A stretch of 33,155 nt of DNA from DASTGO01 sp035719045 (GTDB lineage Bacteria; Actinomycetota; Actinomycetes; Actinomycetales; Kineosporiaceae). How positions within the stretch are numbered: the first letter of the stretch is position 1; every line of letters begins with the position of its first letter. The position numbers were made by a program, and so were the translations under genes. Shown here piece by piece: positions 22,481-32,726 of this stretch. Location: positions 1 through 33,155 of the forward strand of contig DASTGO010000405.1 in the NCBI GenBank assembly GCA_035719045.1, given 5' to 3'. A model generated the notes under the pieces. The model saw only the letters and a list, made by a program, of their open reading frames with translations. It did no database searches and was not told the DNA's origin.

Positions 22481-25400
22481 GTGCCGCCTCCATGATCCGC
22501 GCCCAGACGACGTCGCCGTCGGGGTCCAGTCCCTCGGTCTCGGCCTGCCGCCGCACGGCGACCACCCGCGCGTAGTCACGAGGCATCACCTTGGTGAACC
22601 GAGGGGCCGAGTCCTCCCAGTCCTCCAGCAGCCGACGGGCCACCACCGAGCCGGTCTCGTCCAGATGACGCTGCACCAGGCTGCGCACCAGCTCCAGATC
22701 CTCCGGGTCAGGTTCCAGCAGCTCGACCAGCTCGGAGTTCACCCGGATCGGCCGCAGGTCCAGCACATAGGCGGTCCCGCCGGACATGCCGGCCGCGAAG
22801 TTCCGCCCGGTCCGGCCCAGGACGACGACGGTGCCGCCGGTCATGTACTCGCAGCCGTGGTCGCCCACACCCTCGACGACCGCCGTCGCGCCGGAGTTGC
22901 GGACGCAGAACCGTTCCCCGACGTGACCGCGCAGGAAGATCTCCCCGCTGGTGGCGCCGTAACCGACCACATTGCCCGCGATGATGTTCTGCTCCGCGGC
23001 GAACCCGGCCGACCGGTCCGGCCGGACCACGACCCGCCCCCCGGACAGACCCTTGGCGACGTAGTCGTTGGCGTCACCGAACAGCCGTAAGGTGACCCCG
23101 CGCGGCAGGAACGCCCCGAAGGACTGTCCGGCGCTACCGGTCAGGGTGATGTCGACGGTGTCGTCCGGCAGGCCCTGCTCACCCCACCGCTTGGTCAGCT
23201 CGTGGCCGAGCATGGTGCCGACGGTCCGGTTGACGTTGCGCACCGGCAGTTCGATCTTCGCCGGGGTGCCGTGTTCCAGGGCGTCGGCGGCCAGTTCCAG
23301 CAGGGTGTGGTCCAGTGCCTTCTCCAGGCCGTGGTCCTGGAGCGTGGTGCAGCGCAGCAAGCTCCCGTCGCTGACGTGGTCGGTCGACAGCAGCCGGGTG
23401 ATGTCCAGGCCCTGTGCCTTCCAGTGCTCGACGGCCTCGCGGGTGTCGAGCACTTCCGCGTGCCCGATCGCCTCGTCCAGGCTGCGGAAACCGAGCTGGG
23501 CCAGGTACTCCCGGACCTCCTGCGCGATGAACTCGAAGAAGGTCACGACGAACTCGGGCCGGCCGGAGAACCGCTCGCGCAGCTCGGGGTTCTGCGTGGC
23601 CACCCCCACCGGGCAGGTGTCGAGGTGGCAGACCCGCATCATCACGCAGCCGGACACCACCAGCGGTGCGGTGGCGAAGCCGAACTCCTCAGCGCCGAGC
23701 AAGGCCGCCACCACGACATCCCGGCCGGTCTTCAGCTGGCCGTCGGTCTGCACGACGATCCGGTCCCGCAACCCGTTGAGCACCAACGTCTGCTGGGTCT
23801 CGGCCAGGCCGAGCTCCCAGGGCGCACCGGCGTGCTTGAGCGAGGTCAGCGGGCTGGCCCCCGTGCCGCCGTCGTGCCCGGAGATCAGCACGACATCGGC
23901 ATGCGCCTTGCTCACCCCGGCCGCGACCGTGCCGACCCCGACCTCGGCCACCAGCTTGACGTGGATCCGCGCCGCCGGGTTGGCGTTCTTGAGGTCGTGG
24001 ATGAGCTGGGCGAGGTCCTCGATCGAGTAGATGTCGTGGTGCGGCGGCGGGGAGATCAGGCCGACGCCCGGCGTCGAGTGCCGGGTCCGGGCCACCCAGG
24101 GGTACACCTTGTGGGCGGGCAGCTGTCCGCCCTCCCCCGGCTTGGCCCCCTGCGCCATCTTGATCTGGATGTCGTCGGCGTGGGTCAGGTACAGGCTGGT
24201 CACCCCGAACCGGCCGGAGGCGACCTGCTTGATCGCACTGCGCCGCTGCGGGTCCAGCAGCCGCTCGGGGTCCTCCCCGCCCTCGCCGGTGTTCGACTTG
24301 GCGCCGAGCATGTTCATCGCGATCGCCAGCGTCTCGTGCGCCTCACGCGAGATGGAGCCGTACGACATCGCCCCGGTCGAGAACCGCTTGACGATGGACT
24401 CCACCGGCTCGACCTCGTCGATCGGCACCGGCGGCCGCGCGCCGTCCCGGAACCGGAACAGGCCGCGCAGGGTCATCAGCCGGGCGGACTGGTCGTCGAC
24501 CAGCCGGGTGTACTCGCGGAACACGTCGAACCGCTGGTTGCGGGTGGCGTGCTGGAGCCGGAACACGGTGTCCGGGTCGAACAGGTGGGGCTCACCCTCC
24601 CGGCGCCACTGGTACTCCCCGCCGACCGCCAGCCGCCGGTGCGGATCGCGGATCCCGTCGACCGGGTAGGCCCGGGCGTGCCGGCGGGCCACCTCCTCGG
24701 CGATGACGTCGAGCCCGACCCCACCCAGCTGCGAGGTGGTGCCGGTGAAGTACCGGTCGACAGTGTCCTGGCTGAGGCCGATCGCCTCGAAGACCTGGGC
24801 GCCACGGTAGGACGCCACCGTGGAGATGCCCATCTTGCTCATCACCTTCAGGACGCCCTTGCCGAGCGCCTTGAGCAGGTGGGCGATCGCCTTCTCGGGG
24901 GTCAGGTCGGTGATCACCCCGCGCCGGACCAGGTCCTCCACGCTCTCCATGGCCAGGTACGGGTTGACCGCGGCCGCCCCGTACCCGATCAGCAGCGCGA
25001 CATGGTGCACCTCGCGCACGTCGCCGGCTTCGACCAGCAGCCCGACCTGGGTCCGGGTCTTCTCCCGGATCAGGTGGTGGTGGACCGCGCTGGTGAGCAG
25101 CAGGGAGGGGATCGGCGCCAGGTCCGCCGTGGAGTCCCGGTCGGACAGCACCACGAACCGGGCACCACCGGCGATGGCCCGGGACACCTCGGCGCAGATC
25201 TCGTCCAGCCGGGTCCGCAGCGCCTCGCCGCCACCGTCGACCCGGTACAGGCCCTTCACCGTCACGGTGGCGTAGCCCGGCAGATCCCCGTCGGCGTTGA
25301 TGTGCACGATCCGGGCCAGCTCGTCGTTGTCCATGACCGGGAACGGCAGGACCAGTTGCCGGCAGTGCGCCGGGGTGGCGGTGAGCAGGTTGCCCTCGGG

Positions 25401-27023
25401 GCCGATCGAGGTGCCCAGAGCGGTGACCAGTTCCTCGCGGATCGCATCCAGCGGAGGGTTGGTGACCTGCGCGAACAGCTGGGTGAAGTAGTCGAACAGC
25501 AGCCGGGGGCGGCTGGACAGCACGGCGATCGGCGAGTCGGTGCCCATCGAGCCGATCGGTTCGGCGGCGGCGCGGGCCATCGGCGCGAGGATGATCCGCA
25601 GCTCCTCCTCGGTGTACCCGAAGGTCTGCTGCCGGCGGGTGACCGAGGCATGGGTGTGCACGACGTGCTCGCGCTCGGGCAGGTCGGGCAGGAAGATCCG
25701 CCCGGCGTGCAGCCACTCGTCGTACGGGTGGTGGCCGGCCAGCTCGGACTTGATCTCCTCGTCGTCGACGATCCGGCCCTGCTCGGTGTCGACCAGGAAC
25801 ATCCGGCCCGGCTGCAGCCGGCCCTTGCGGACCACCTTGGACGGCTCGACGTCCAGCACGCCGACCTCGCTGGCCAGCACGACCAGCCCGTCGTCGGTGA
25901 CCCAGTACCGGGAGGGGCGCAGACCGTTGCGGTCCAGCACCGCGCCGATCAGCGTGCCGTCGGTGAAGGTGATCGAGGCGGGGCCGTCCCACGGCTCCAT
26001 GAACATCGAGTGGAACTCGTAGAAGGCGCGGCGGGCGGCGTCCATCTCGGCGTGGTTCTCCCACGCCTCGGGGATCATCATCAGCACCGCATGCGGCAGG
26101 GACCGGCCGCCCATGTGCAGCAGCTCCAGCACCTCGTCGAAGGAGGCGGAGTCGCTGGCGTCCGGGGTGCAGATCGGGAACAGCCGCTTCAGGTCCCCGG
26201 GGATGACGTCGCTGCGCAGCTGGCTCTCCCGCGCCTGCATCCAGTTCCGGTTCCCCTTGACGGTGTTGATCTCGCCGTTGTGCGCGATCAGCCGGAACGG
26301 GTGGGCCAGCGGCCAGGACGGGAAGGTGTTGGTGGAGAACCGCGAGTGCACGATCGCCAGCTCGGTGGTGTACCGCCGGTCCGACAGGTCCGGGAAGAAC
26401 GGCTCGAGCTGCCCGGTGGTGAGCATGCCCTTGTAGACCATGGTCCGGGCCGACAGCGACGGGAAGTACACCCCCGCCTCCCGCTCGGCCCGCTTGCGCA
26501 GGCAGAAGGCCATCCGTTCCAGCGCCATCCCGACCACCCGGCCGCGCGCCGAGGCCACGAACAACTGCCGGAACCGCGGCTGCACCGAATGTGCGGTGGC
26601 GCCGACCAGTCCGGGTGTCGTCGGCACGTCGCGCCAGCCCAGGACGGACAGACCCTCCTCGGCGGCGAGCCGCTCCAGGTGGGCCACGGCTGTGGCGTCC
26701 TGCTCGTCGTCGTCGGGCAGGAACGCCATCCCAGCGGCGTAGGACCCCTTGGGCGGCAGCGGGAAGTCCACGACCTCACGCAGGAAGCCGTCCGGGACCT
26801 GGGTGAGGATGCCCGCACCGTCACCGCTGTCGACCTCCGCGCCGACGGCACCCCGGTGGTCCAGGTTGCGCAGGGCGGTCAGCGCCAGGTCGACGATGTC
26901 GTGGCCCGGCTCGCCCCGCAGCGTCGCGACGAACGCGACGCCGCAGGCGTCATGCTCGTTGGCGGGGTCGTAGAGACCGCGGGGGCCCGGCTGGGCGGAG
27001 AACCGCCGGAAGGGGGAAAGCAT
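22473..27023 (-). CDS. gltB: Glutamate synthase (NADPH) large subunit
   Basis: GltB makes two glutamates from glutamine and 2-oxoglutarate, the main ammonia-assimilation step after glutamine synthetase. The 1516-residue protein begins with a short propeptide; NEHDACGVAF places the catalytic Cys at residue 27, exposed after cleavage. The glutaminase domain (about 27-430) is followed by the central domain, the FMN-binding synthase domain (about 830-1210), and the C-terminal beta-helix domain with repeated Gly motifs. The 3Fe-4S ligands are Cys1126, Cys1132 and Cys1137 in CVMMRVCHLDTC. I place the start at the ATG at 27023 because GAGGTG lies 6 bases upstream; a GTG at 27032 would add three residues. 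A dyad and possible promoter lie 220-265 bases upstream. Confidence 0.97.
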   Translation of the reverse strand: MLSPFRRFSAQPGPRGLYDPANEHDACGVAFVATLRGEPGHDIVDLALTALRNLDHRGAVGAEVDSGDGAGILTQVPDGFLREVVDFPLPPKGSYAAGMAFLPDDDEQDATAVAHLERLAAEEGLSVLGWRDVPTTPGLVGATAHSVQPRFRQLFVASARGRVVGMALERMAFCLRKRAEREAGVYFPSLSARTMVYKGMLTTGQLEPFFPDLSDRRYTTELAIVHSRFSTNTFPSWPLAHPFRLIAHNGEINTVKGNRNWMQARESQLRSDVIPGDLKRLFPICTPDASDSASFDEVLELLHMGGRSLPHAVLMMIPEAWENHAEMDAARRAFYEFHSMFMEPWDGPASITFTDGTLIGAVLDRNGLRPSRYWVTDDGLVVLASEVGVLDVEPSKVVRKGRLQPGRMFLVDTEQGRIVDDEEIKSELAGHHPYDEWLHAGRIFLPDLPEREHVVHTHASVTRRQQTFGYTEEELRIILAPMARAAAEPIGSMGTDSPIAVLSSRPRLLFDYFTQLFAQVTNPPLDAIREELVTALGTSIGPEGNLLTATPAHCRQLVLPFPVMDNDELARIVHINADGDLPGYATVTVKGLYRVDGGGEALRTRLDEICAEVSRAIAGGARFVVLSDRDSTADLAPIPSLLLTSAVHHHLIREKTRTQVGLLVEAGDVREVHHVALLIGYGAAAVNPYLAMESVEDLVRRGVITDLTPEKAIAHLLKALGKGVLKVMSKMGISTVASYRGAQVFEAIGLSQDTVDRYFTGTTSQLGGVGLDVIAEEVARRHARAYPVDGIRDPHRRLAVGGEYQWRREGEPHLFDPDTVFRLQHATRNQRFDVFREYTRLVDDQSARLMTLRGLFRFRDGARPPVPIDEVEPVESIVKRFSTGAMSYGSISREAHETLAIAMNMLGAKSNTGEGGEDPERLLDPQRRSAIKQVASGRFGVTSLYLTHADDIQIKMAQGAKPGEGGQLPAHKVYPWVARTRHSTPGVGLISPPPHHDIYSIEDLAQLIHDLKNANPAARIHVKLVAEVGVGTVAAGVSKAHADVVLISGHDGGTGASPLTSLKHAGAPWELGLAETQQTLVLNGLRDRIVVQTDGQLKTGRDVVVAALLGAEEFGFATAPLVVSGCVMMRVCHLDTCPVGVATQNPELRERFSGRPEFVVTFFEFIAQEVREYLAQLGFRSLDEAIGHAEVLDTREAVEHWKAQGLDITRLLSTDHVSDGSLLRCTTLQDHGLEKALDHTLLELAADALEHGTPAKIELPVRNVNRTVGTMLGHELTKRWGEQGLPDDTVDITLTGSAGQSFGAFLPRGVTLRLFGDANDYVAKGLSGGRVVVRPDRSAGFAAEQNIIAGNVVGYGATSGEIFLRGHVGERFCVRNSGATAVVEGVGDHGCEYMTGGTVVVLGRTGRNFAAGMSGGTAYVLDLRPIRVNSELVELLEPDPEDLELVRSLVQRHLDETGSVVARRLLEDWEDSAPRFTKVMPRDYARVVAVRRQAETEGLDPDGDVVWARIMEAARG

Positions 27024-27245
27024 GCGGCCCACCTCGTCGTCGTGTCGTCATTCGGCTCGATGACTGCTGCTGCACCGGGAAACCCGCGCGGTGACGGCGA
27101 CGACGTCGTGGCGGCTGCTCGACCTCGACGCGCATCGCGCGCCCCCGGTCGGCACGACAGGCGAGGAGGCCGGGAAGGCGTCTCGCATGCGGCCGGCGGT
27201 GCGACCTGAGGGGGACGTCGATGGCCCTCGTCAGTGTGTGCTGTC

Positions 27246-27275
27246 ACTGTATCGGGTGAAGACCCATGTTCGTAA
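27246..27275 (-). promoter_or_regulatory. Weak candidate promoter of gltBD
   Basis: On the minus strand TTACGA (27270-27275) and TACAGT (27246-27251) are 18 bases apart, leaving a leader of about 215 bases before gltB. The -35 lies in the centre of the dyad at 27256-27287, so a bound regulator would cover it. Both hexamers are imperfect. Confidence 0.35.
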
Positions 27276-27287
27276 CATGGGATTCAC
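27256..27287. promoter_or_regulatory. Extended inverted repeat upstream of gltB, possible regulator site
   Basis: GTGAA-2-CCCATGTT-3-AACATGGG-1-TTCAC forms a dyad of 32 bases, with an 8-bp perfect core (27263-27270, 27274-27281). On the minus strand it reads GTGAA-6 bases-GTTAC, which partly fits the spaced GTNAC/GAAAC boxes of the nitrogen regulator GlnR. That match is incomplete, and the site may belong to another factor. Confidence 0.45.
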
Positions 27288-27336
27288 TGTCCGGATACCG
27301 AGACGATTGACAGTGGGAAATGTCGCGAATGATCGC

Positions 27337-28362
27337 CTAGTGGTGGTCTGCCGCGGCCGGGTCAGCCGCCTGCGGGCCAGGAGGGTCGCCGCCGGAGGTG
27401 TCGCCGTCGTCGTCCGCCGTCTGCGGCCCATCCTGCCGGACCACCCCGTCGCCGCCGGCATCCGCACCGTCTCCGGCGGCGTCGGGCGTGTCGGCGCCGC
27501 CGGCTCCGCCGTCCCGGTGCACCACGGTCTCCCGGCCGGGATGACGGCGCGCCGAGACGACGAGATATGCCACGGCGCCGGCGAAGACCAGCACGCTGGT
27601 GAAGAGGTTGATCCGCAGGCCGAGAAGGTGCGTGGCGGGATCGGTCCGCATCGCCTCGATCCAGAACCGGCCCGCGGTGTAGAGCGCCACGTAGGCGGCG
27701 AACACCCGCCCGTGCCCCATCCGGTAGCGGCGGTCCAGCCAGATCAGCACCCCGGCCGTCCCGAGGTCCCACAGCGACTCGTAGAGGAACGTCGGCTGGA
27801 AGATGCCCTTGACCAGCGGCTGCCCGTCGGGTCCGAGCTGCGCATGACCCGCCAGGAGGTCGTACTCGTAGACCCGCAGGCCCCACGGCTGGGTGGTCGG
27901 CCCGCCGTGGAGCTCGTTGTTGAACCAGTTGCCCCAGCGCCCCATCGCCTGGGCGAGCACGATCCCCGGCGCGAGGGCGTCGGCCAGTGGAGGCAGCAGG
28001 ATGCCGGCACGCCGGGCCCCGATCCAGGCGCCGACCCCGCCGAGCGCGACCGCCCCCCAGATCCCGAGACCGCCGTGCCAGATGTACAGCATCTCCAGAG
28101 GGTTGCCGCCGGGCCCGTAGTACCGCCCCCAGCCGCTGGTGATGATGTCGTAGAGCCGGCCGCCGATGATCCCGAACGGGACCGCCCACACGGCGATGTC
28201 CAGCACCGCACCCGGCCGCCCGCCACGCGCCCGCCAGCGCCGGTCCCCCAGCCAGACCGCCACGACGATCCCCGCGATGATGCACAGCGCATAGGCGCGG
28301 ATCGGCAGCGGCCCGAGGTGCCAGACCCCCTGGGTCGGGCTCGGGATGACCGCCCGGATCAC
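27337..28362 (-). CDS. lgt: Prolipoprotein diacylglyceryl transferase
   Basis: Lgt moves diacylglycerol from phosphatidylglycerol to the lipobox cysteine of prelipoproteins, the first step of lipoprotein maturation. The 341-residue protein has about seven membrane segments, the conserved GGRLYDIITSGWGRYY region, WHGGLGIWGA with the essential His96, and the Lgt signature GRWGNWFNNELHGGPTT (141-157). The C-terminal 65 residues are rich in Gly, Asp and Ala and probably disordered, a feature seen in other actinobacterial Lgt proteins. Its GTG overlaps the trpA stop as GTGA (28359-28362), so it is translated with the trp genes. The adjacent livJ product is one likely substrate. Confidence 0.95.
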   Translation of the reverse strand: MIRAVIPSPTQGVWHLGPLPIRAYALCIIAGIVVAVWLGDRRWRARGGRPGAVLDIAVWAVPFGIIGGRLYDIITSGWGRYYGPGGNPLEMLYIWHGGLGIWGAVALGGVGAWIGARRAGILLPPLADALAPGIVLAQAMGRWGNWFNNELHGGPTTQPWGLRVYEYDLLAGHAQLGPDGQPLVKGIFQPTFLYESLWDLGTAGVLIWLDRRYRMGHGRVFAAYVALYTAGRFWIEAMRTDPATHLLGLRINLFTSVLVFAGAVAYLVVSARRHPGRETVVHRDGGAGGADTPDAAGDGADAGGDGVVRQDGPQTADDDGDTSGGDPPGPQAADPAAADHH

Positions 28363-29203
28363 GCCGGGACGCCCTCGCGGACCCCGGCGGCCAGCTCGGC
28401 GGCCAGCGCCTTGACGGCAGCCACCCCGGCTGCCGGGCTGTCACCCGACGCCAGTGCCCGGACGAACGCCGAGCCGACGATCACCCCGTCGGCGAAGCCC
28501 GCGACCTCGGCCGCCTGGGCCGGGGTGGACACCCCGAGGCCGACACAGACCGGCAGGTCGGTGACCGCACGGGTGCGCTCGACCAGGGTCCGCGCCCCGG
28601 TGCCCACGCTGTCCCGGGTTCCGGTGACGCCCATGGTCGAGGCCGCGTAGACGAAGCCCCGGCAGGCCCGGGTGGTGCTGGCCAGGCGGGCGTCGGTGGA
28701 GCTCGGGGCGACCAGGAACACCCGGTCCAGGTCGTGCCGGGCGGCCGCCTCCAGCCACTCCTGCGCCTCGTCGGGGATCAGGTCAGGGGTGATCAGGCCA
28801 CGGCCGGCGGCGGCGGCCAGGTCTCCCGCGAACCGCTCCACGCCGTACCGGTCGACGAGGTTCCAGTAGGTCATCACCAGGGCGGGCGCACCGGCCTGGG
28901 CCACGCCGCGGGTGGCGGCGAAGACGTCCCGGGTCCGGGTGCCACCGCGCAGCGCCACCTCGACGGCGTGCTGGATCACCGGGCCGTCCATCAGCGGGTC
29001 GGAGTAGGGCACGCCGACCTCGACGATGTCCACCCCGCCCTCGACCATGGCCTGCATGGCGGCCACGGAGGTCGGCACGTCCGGGAACCCGACCGGCAGG
29101 TACCCGACCAGCGCGGCCCGCCTCTCGCTGCGGGCGGCCGCCAGCACGTCCGCGACGCCGCGGACCCTCGTGCCGTCCGAGCCCGCCGCGCCCGTCGCCC
29201 CGG

Positions 29204-29207
<4 letters not shown>
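28359..29207 (-). CDS. trpA: Tryptophan synthase alpha subunit
   Basis: TrpA cleaves indole-3-glycerol phosphate to indole and glyceraldehyde-3-phosphate, passing indole to TrpB. From the GTG at 29207 it has 282 residues. The TIM-barrel core shows YLPVGFPD, DIVEVGVPYSDPLMDGPVIQ with catalytic Glu63 and Asp74, PALVMTYWN, and the phosphate-binding GVIVGSAFVRAL. The GTG overlaps the trpB stop as GTGA (29204-29207). Open frame further upstream belongs to no real start. The gene also overlaps lgt downstream by 4 bases. Confidence 0.96.
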
Positions 29208-30477
<1,270 letters not shown>

Positions 30478-30481
<4 letters not shown>

Positions 30482-31290
30482 GGGCGCATCGCCCGGACGG
30501 CGGGATGGGCGCCGGCGGCGACCAGATCGGCCACCGCGGCCCGAGGGTTCTTCCCGGTCACCAGCGTCTCCCCTACCAGGACGGCGTCGGCCCCTGACCG
30601 CGCGAAGTCCAGCACGTCATGCGGACCACGGACCCCGGACTCGGCGACCCGCAGGATCCCGGCGGGGATGTGCGGGGCCACCCGGCCGAACACGCCGCGG
30701 TCGACCTCGAGGGTCTTCAGGTTGCGGCAGTTCACCCCGATGATCCGCGCCCCGGCGTCGACCGCCCGGGCCAGTTCCTCAGTGTCGTGCACCTCGACCA
30801 GGGCCGCCATTCCCAGCGAGTGCACCCGCTCGACCAGGCTGACCAGGGCCGGTTGCTCGAGCGCCGCGACGATGAGCAGGACCATGTCCGCCCCGTGCGC
30901 GCGGGCCTCCCAGACCTGATAGCTGGTGACGATGAAGTCCTTGCGCAGCACCGGGATGTCGACGGTGCTGCGGACCGAGGCGAGATCGGCCAGGCTGCCG
31001 CTGAACCGGCGACCCTCGGTGAGGACGCTGATCACGCTCGCGCCCCCGGCCTCGTAGTCCCGGGCCAGGGCGGCGGGATCGGCGATCGCGGCCAGGGCGC
31101 CCTTGCTCGGGCTGGACCGCTTCACCTCCGCGATCACCTTGACGGCGGCCTCGTCGCGGAGAACGGCCTCCGCGGGCAGGGCCGACGGGCGGGCGGCCGC
31201 CTGAGCCTGGAGTTGCTCCAGGCTGACAGCGGCCTGACGTGTGACGAGGTCCTCCCGGACGCCCGCGAGGATGTCGTCCAGGACGGTCAC
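30478..31290 (-). CDS. trpC: Indole-3-glycerol phosphate synthase
   Basis: TrpC closes the indole ring from carboxyphenylamino-deoxyribulose phosphate. The 270-residue protein is a single TIM barrel with IAEVKRSSPSKG (53-64, catalytic Glu55 and Lys57), PVLRKDFIVTSYQVWEARAH, GVNCRNLKTLEVD and ADAVLVGETLV. There is no fused TrpF domain, and no trpF gene is in view; in actinobacteria the bifunctional PriA normally fills that step. The GTG at 31290 has AGGGGG about 7 bases upstream. It is the first clear biosynthetic gene after a group of small membrane-protein genes. Confidence 0.96.
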
Positions 31291-31328
31291 AGCAGCCCCC
31301 TGTGTCGCCGACGGTCGGAACTCCTCGA

Positions 31329-31378
31329 TGGTACCGAGCGTTCGGGGCAGCCCCGACCACGGGGTGTCGCCGGTACCA
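31329..31378 (-). other. Paired hairpins in the trpC leader
   Basis: TGGTACCG (31329-31336) pairs with CGGTACCA (31371-31378), enclosing a tight hairpin TCGGGG-CAG-CCCCGA (31342-31356). The structure lies 38 bases upstream of trpC, after the DUF2752 stop. It may be a weak terminator or processing site between the membrane-protein genes and trpCBA. Confidence 0.35.
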
Positions 31379-31396
31379 CATTCGGCGCAGAGATGA

Positions 31397-31852
31397 TTAC
31401 GGGGCAAGCCAGGCGAAACCAGGCAGATTGCGCAGTACCCAGAAGGCGACGACGACCCCCAGAAGGGTCCAGATCACCCACGGTGGTGCGAGATCCCGCC
31501 GGGGCGCACCGGTGATGCCGCGGCGCAGCCAACTGATCCAGGTGAGCACCAGATACGGCAGGAAGGCGACGGTCAGCGGGTTACGGTCCACCGCCTGCAG
31601 CAGGTCGCCGTGCACGACCGCGTGGATGGCCCGCAGGGAGCCGCAGCCCGGGCAGTAGTAGCCGGTCAGGTACAGGAAGGGGCAGGTCGGGTAGTGCCCC
31701 GGCTGGTTCGGGTCGACCGCGCCCACGTAGGCCGCGGTACACACGGCCGCCGCTGCCACCGCCAGGGGGGCCAGGACACGTCCGGCCGGGGACCCCGCGA
31801 ACGGGATCCCCGGCCGGACGTCACCGTGTCGGACGTCGTTGTGCAGGTGCAC
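31397..31852 (-). CDS. DUF2752 small membrane protein
   Basis: The function of the family is unknown. From the GTG at 31852 the protein has 151 residues, about three to four membrane segments, and the diagnostic motif CPFLYLTGYYCPGCGSLRAI (57-76) followed by HAVVHGDL. The paired cysteines CPF and CPGCG may bind metal or form a redox centre, which is inference. GAGG lies 4 bases before the GTG, which lies 11 bases after the CD225-gene stop, so these two form an operon. The frame extends far upstream but there overlaps the CD225 gene in another frame. Confidence 0.88.
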   Translation of the reverse strand: MHLHNDVRHGDVRPGIPFAGSPAGRVLAPLAVAAAAVCTAAYVGAVDPNQPGHYPTCPFLYLTGYYCPGCGSLRAIHAVVHGDLLQAVDRNPLTVAFLPYLVLTWISWLRRGITGAPRRDLAPPWVIWTLLGVVVAFWVLRNLPGFAWLAP

Positions 31853-31863
31853 GGACCTCAGTC

Positions 31864-32214
31864 CTAGTAGTTGCTGGTGTTGCCGCTCTTCACGGCCGCC
31901 ACGACCACGACGATGTAGAAGATCAGGAGCAGGGTGCCGCCCACGGCGCCGATGATGGTCGACCACATAGCGAACTGCTTCGCCTTCCGGGAGGAGTCCT
32001 GCGCACCGCCGAAGTCCCCGGCGGTCCACTTCCCGTTGACCTGGGCGGCGAAGACGATCGAGACCACACCCAGCGGCAGGCAGCAGAAGATCGTCGACAG
32101 GATCGCCCACACCAGGTAGTTCTGCGGCGGCGGACCCATCATCGGCGGCTGCCCGGGGGGCATCGCACCGTAGGGCGGCGGCGGGGGTGGCGGCGGCGTG
32201 GCGCCGAAGGACAT
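31864..32214 (-). CDS. CD225/dispanin-family small membrane protein
   Basis: The 116-residue protein starts with a proline-rich cytoplasmic stretch (MSFGATPPPPPPPPYG) and then has two membrane segments with the CD225 core: NYLVWAILSTIFCCLPLGVV (32-51), VFAAQVNGKWTAGDFGGAQD (54-73), and SRKAKQFAMWSTIIG. The family includes animal interferon-induced transmembrane proteins and many bacterial proteins of unknown role. The ATG at 32214 has an excellent site, GGGAGGA, about 7 bases upstream. It pairs with the DUF2752 gene 11 bases downstream, an association I take to be functional though unproven. Confidence 0.88.
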   Translation of the reverse strand: MSFGATPPPPPPPPYGAMPPGQPPMMGPPPQNYLVWAILSTIFCCLPLGVVSIVFAAQVNGKWTAGDFGGAQDSSRKAKQFAMWSTIIGAVGGTLLLIFYIVVVVAAVKSGNTSNY

Positions 32215-32370
32215 CGTGACTCCTCCCGAGCTCGGGGCGGTGGATCCGTCCCACTCGTCCGCAGAGGCTAGCCGTGCCGGACCTCGCGCGGGCGGCACTT
32301 GCCCAGCGTTTTCCCAGACACTCCGGCCCTCACCGCCACCCGCCCGCGCAGCGCAGGACAGCCTTGACGA

Positions 32371-32604
32371 TCAGTGACCAGGCTTGCCCGAAATGCCGTA
32401 TCCCGCCGTCTGGAGGACCTTGCCGAGTACGGCGCCGACGAGGACGATCACACCACCCACGATGCCCATCGGCAGCGAGGGAACGACGACGGCCACCGAC
32501 GCGATCAGTGCGCCGATCATCATGACGGTGACGGTCGCCCACGCTGCCACGCTGTTGCCGTGGTGGTCGTGGACCTCATTGACGTGCTGATCGGTCTGAA
32601 CCAT
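32371..32604 (-). CDS. HGxxPAAW-family small membrane protein
   Basis: The 77-residue protein carries the family hallmark HGNSVAAW (15-22; Val in place of the usual Pro) followed by two membrane segments, and ends in GYGISGKPGH. The family is restricted to actinobacteria and usually lies in the trp neighbourhood; its function is unknown. The ATG at 32604 has AGGAGGT 9 bases upstream. The Pro-to-Val change in the motif is the only oddity. Confidence 0.85.
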   Translation of the reverse strand: MVQTDQHVNEVHDHHGNSVAAWATVTVMMIGALIASVAVVVPSLPMGIVGGVIVLVGAVLGKVLQTAGYGISGKPGH

Positions 32605-32726
32605 CGTCCCTTTACCTCCTGTGACGGCCATTGTGCCAGCCGCTGAGCCAGCCGCGGGTCACCCTATGGGCAGATCAACTCCGGGCGACAGTGTCGACAG
32701 GCCCGAATGGTCACGCTGTGATGCGC

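Larger units (their letters stand above)
27024..27336. other. Regulatory gap between lgt and gltB
   Basis: These 313 bases hold the gltB leader. The half next to lgt is AT-richer and carries the dyad at 27256-27287, a candidate promoter at 27246-27275 and two TCACTGT direct repeats (27244-27250 and 27284-27290, 40 bases apart). A TTGACA at 27308-27313 on the plus strand has no matching -10 and no gene to serve. No terminator was found after lgt. Confidence 0.5.

Noticed and set aside
23202..27209. A plus-strand open frame of over 1300 codons opposite gltB
   Set aside because: Same antisense effect; gltB is intact with all catalytic residues, and the antisense product has no recognisable features.
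31291..31372. A possible trp leader peptide starting ATG-TGG upstream of trpC
   Set aside because: It has only one Trp codon, no stop at a position that suits attenuation, and no ribosome site, so a classical attenuator is not supported.
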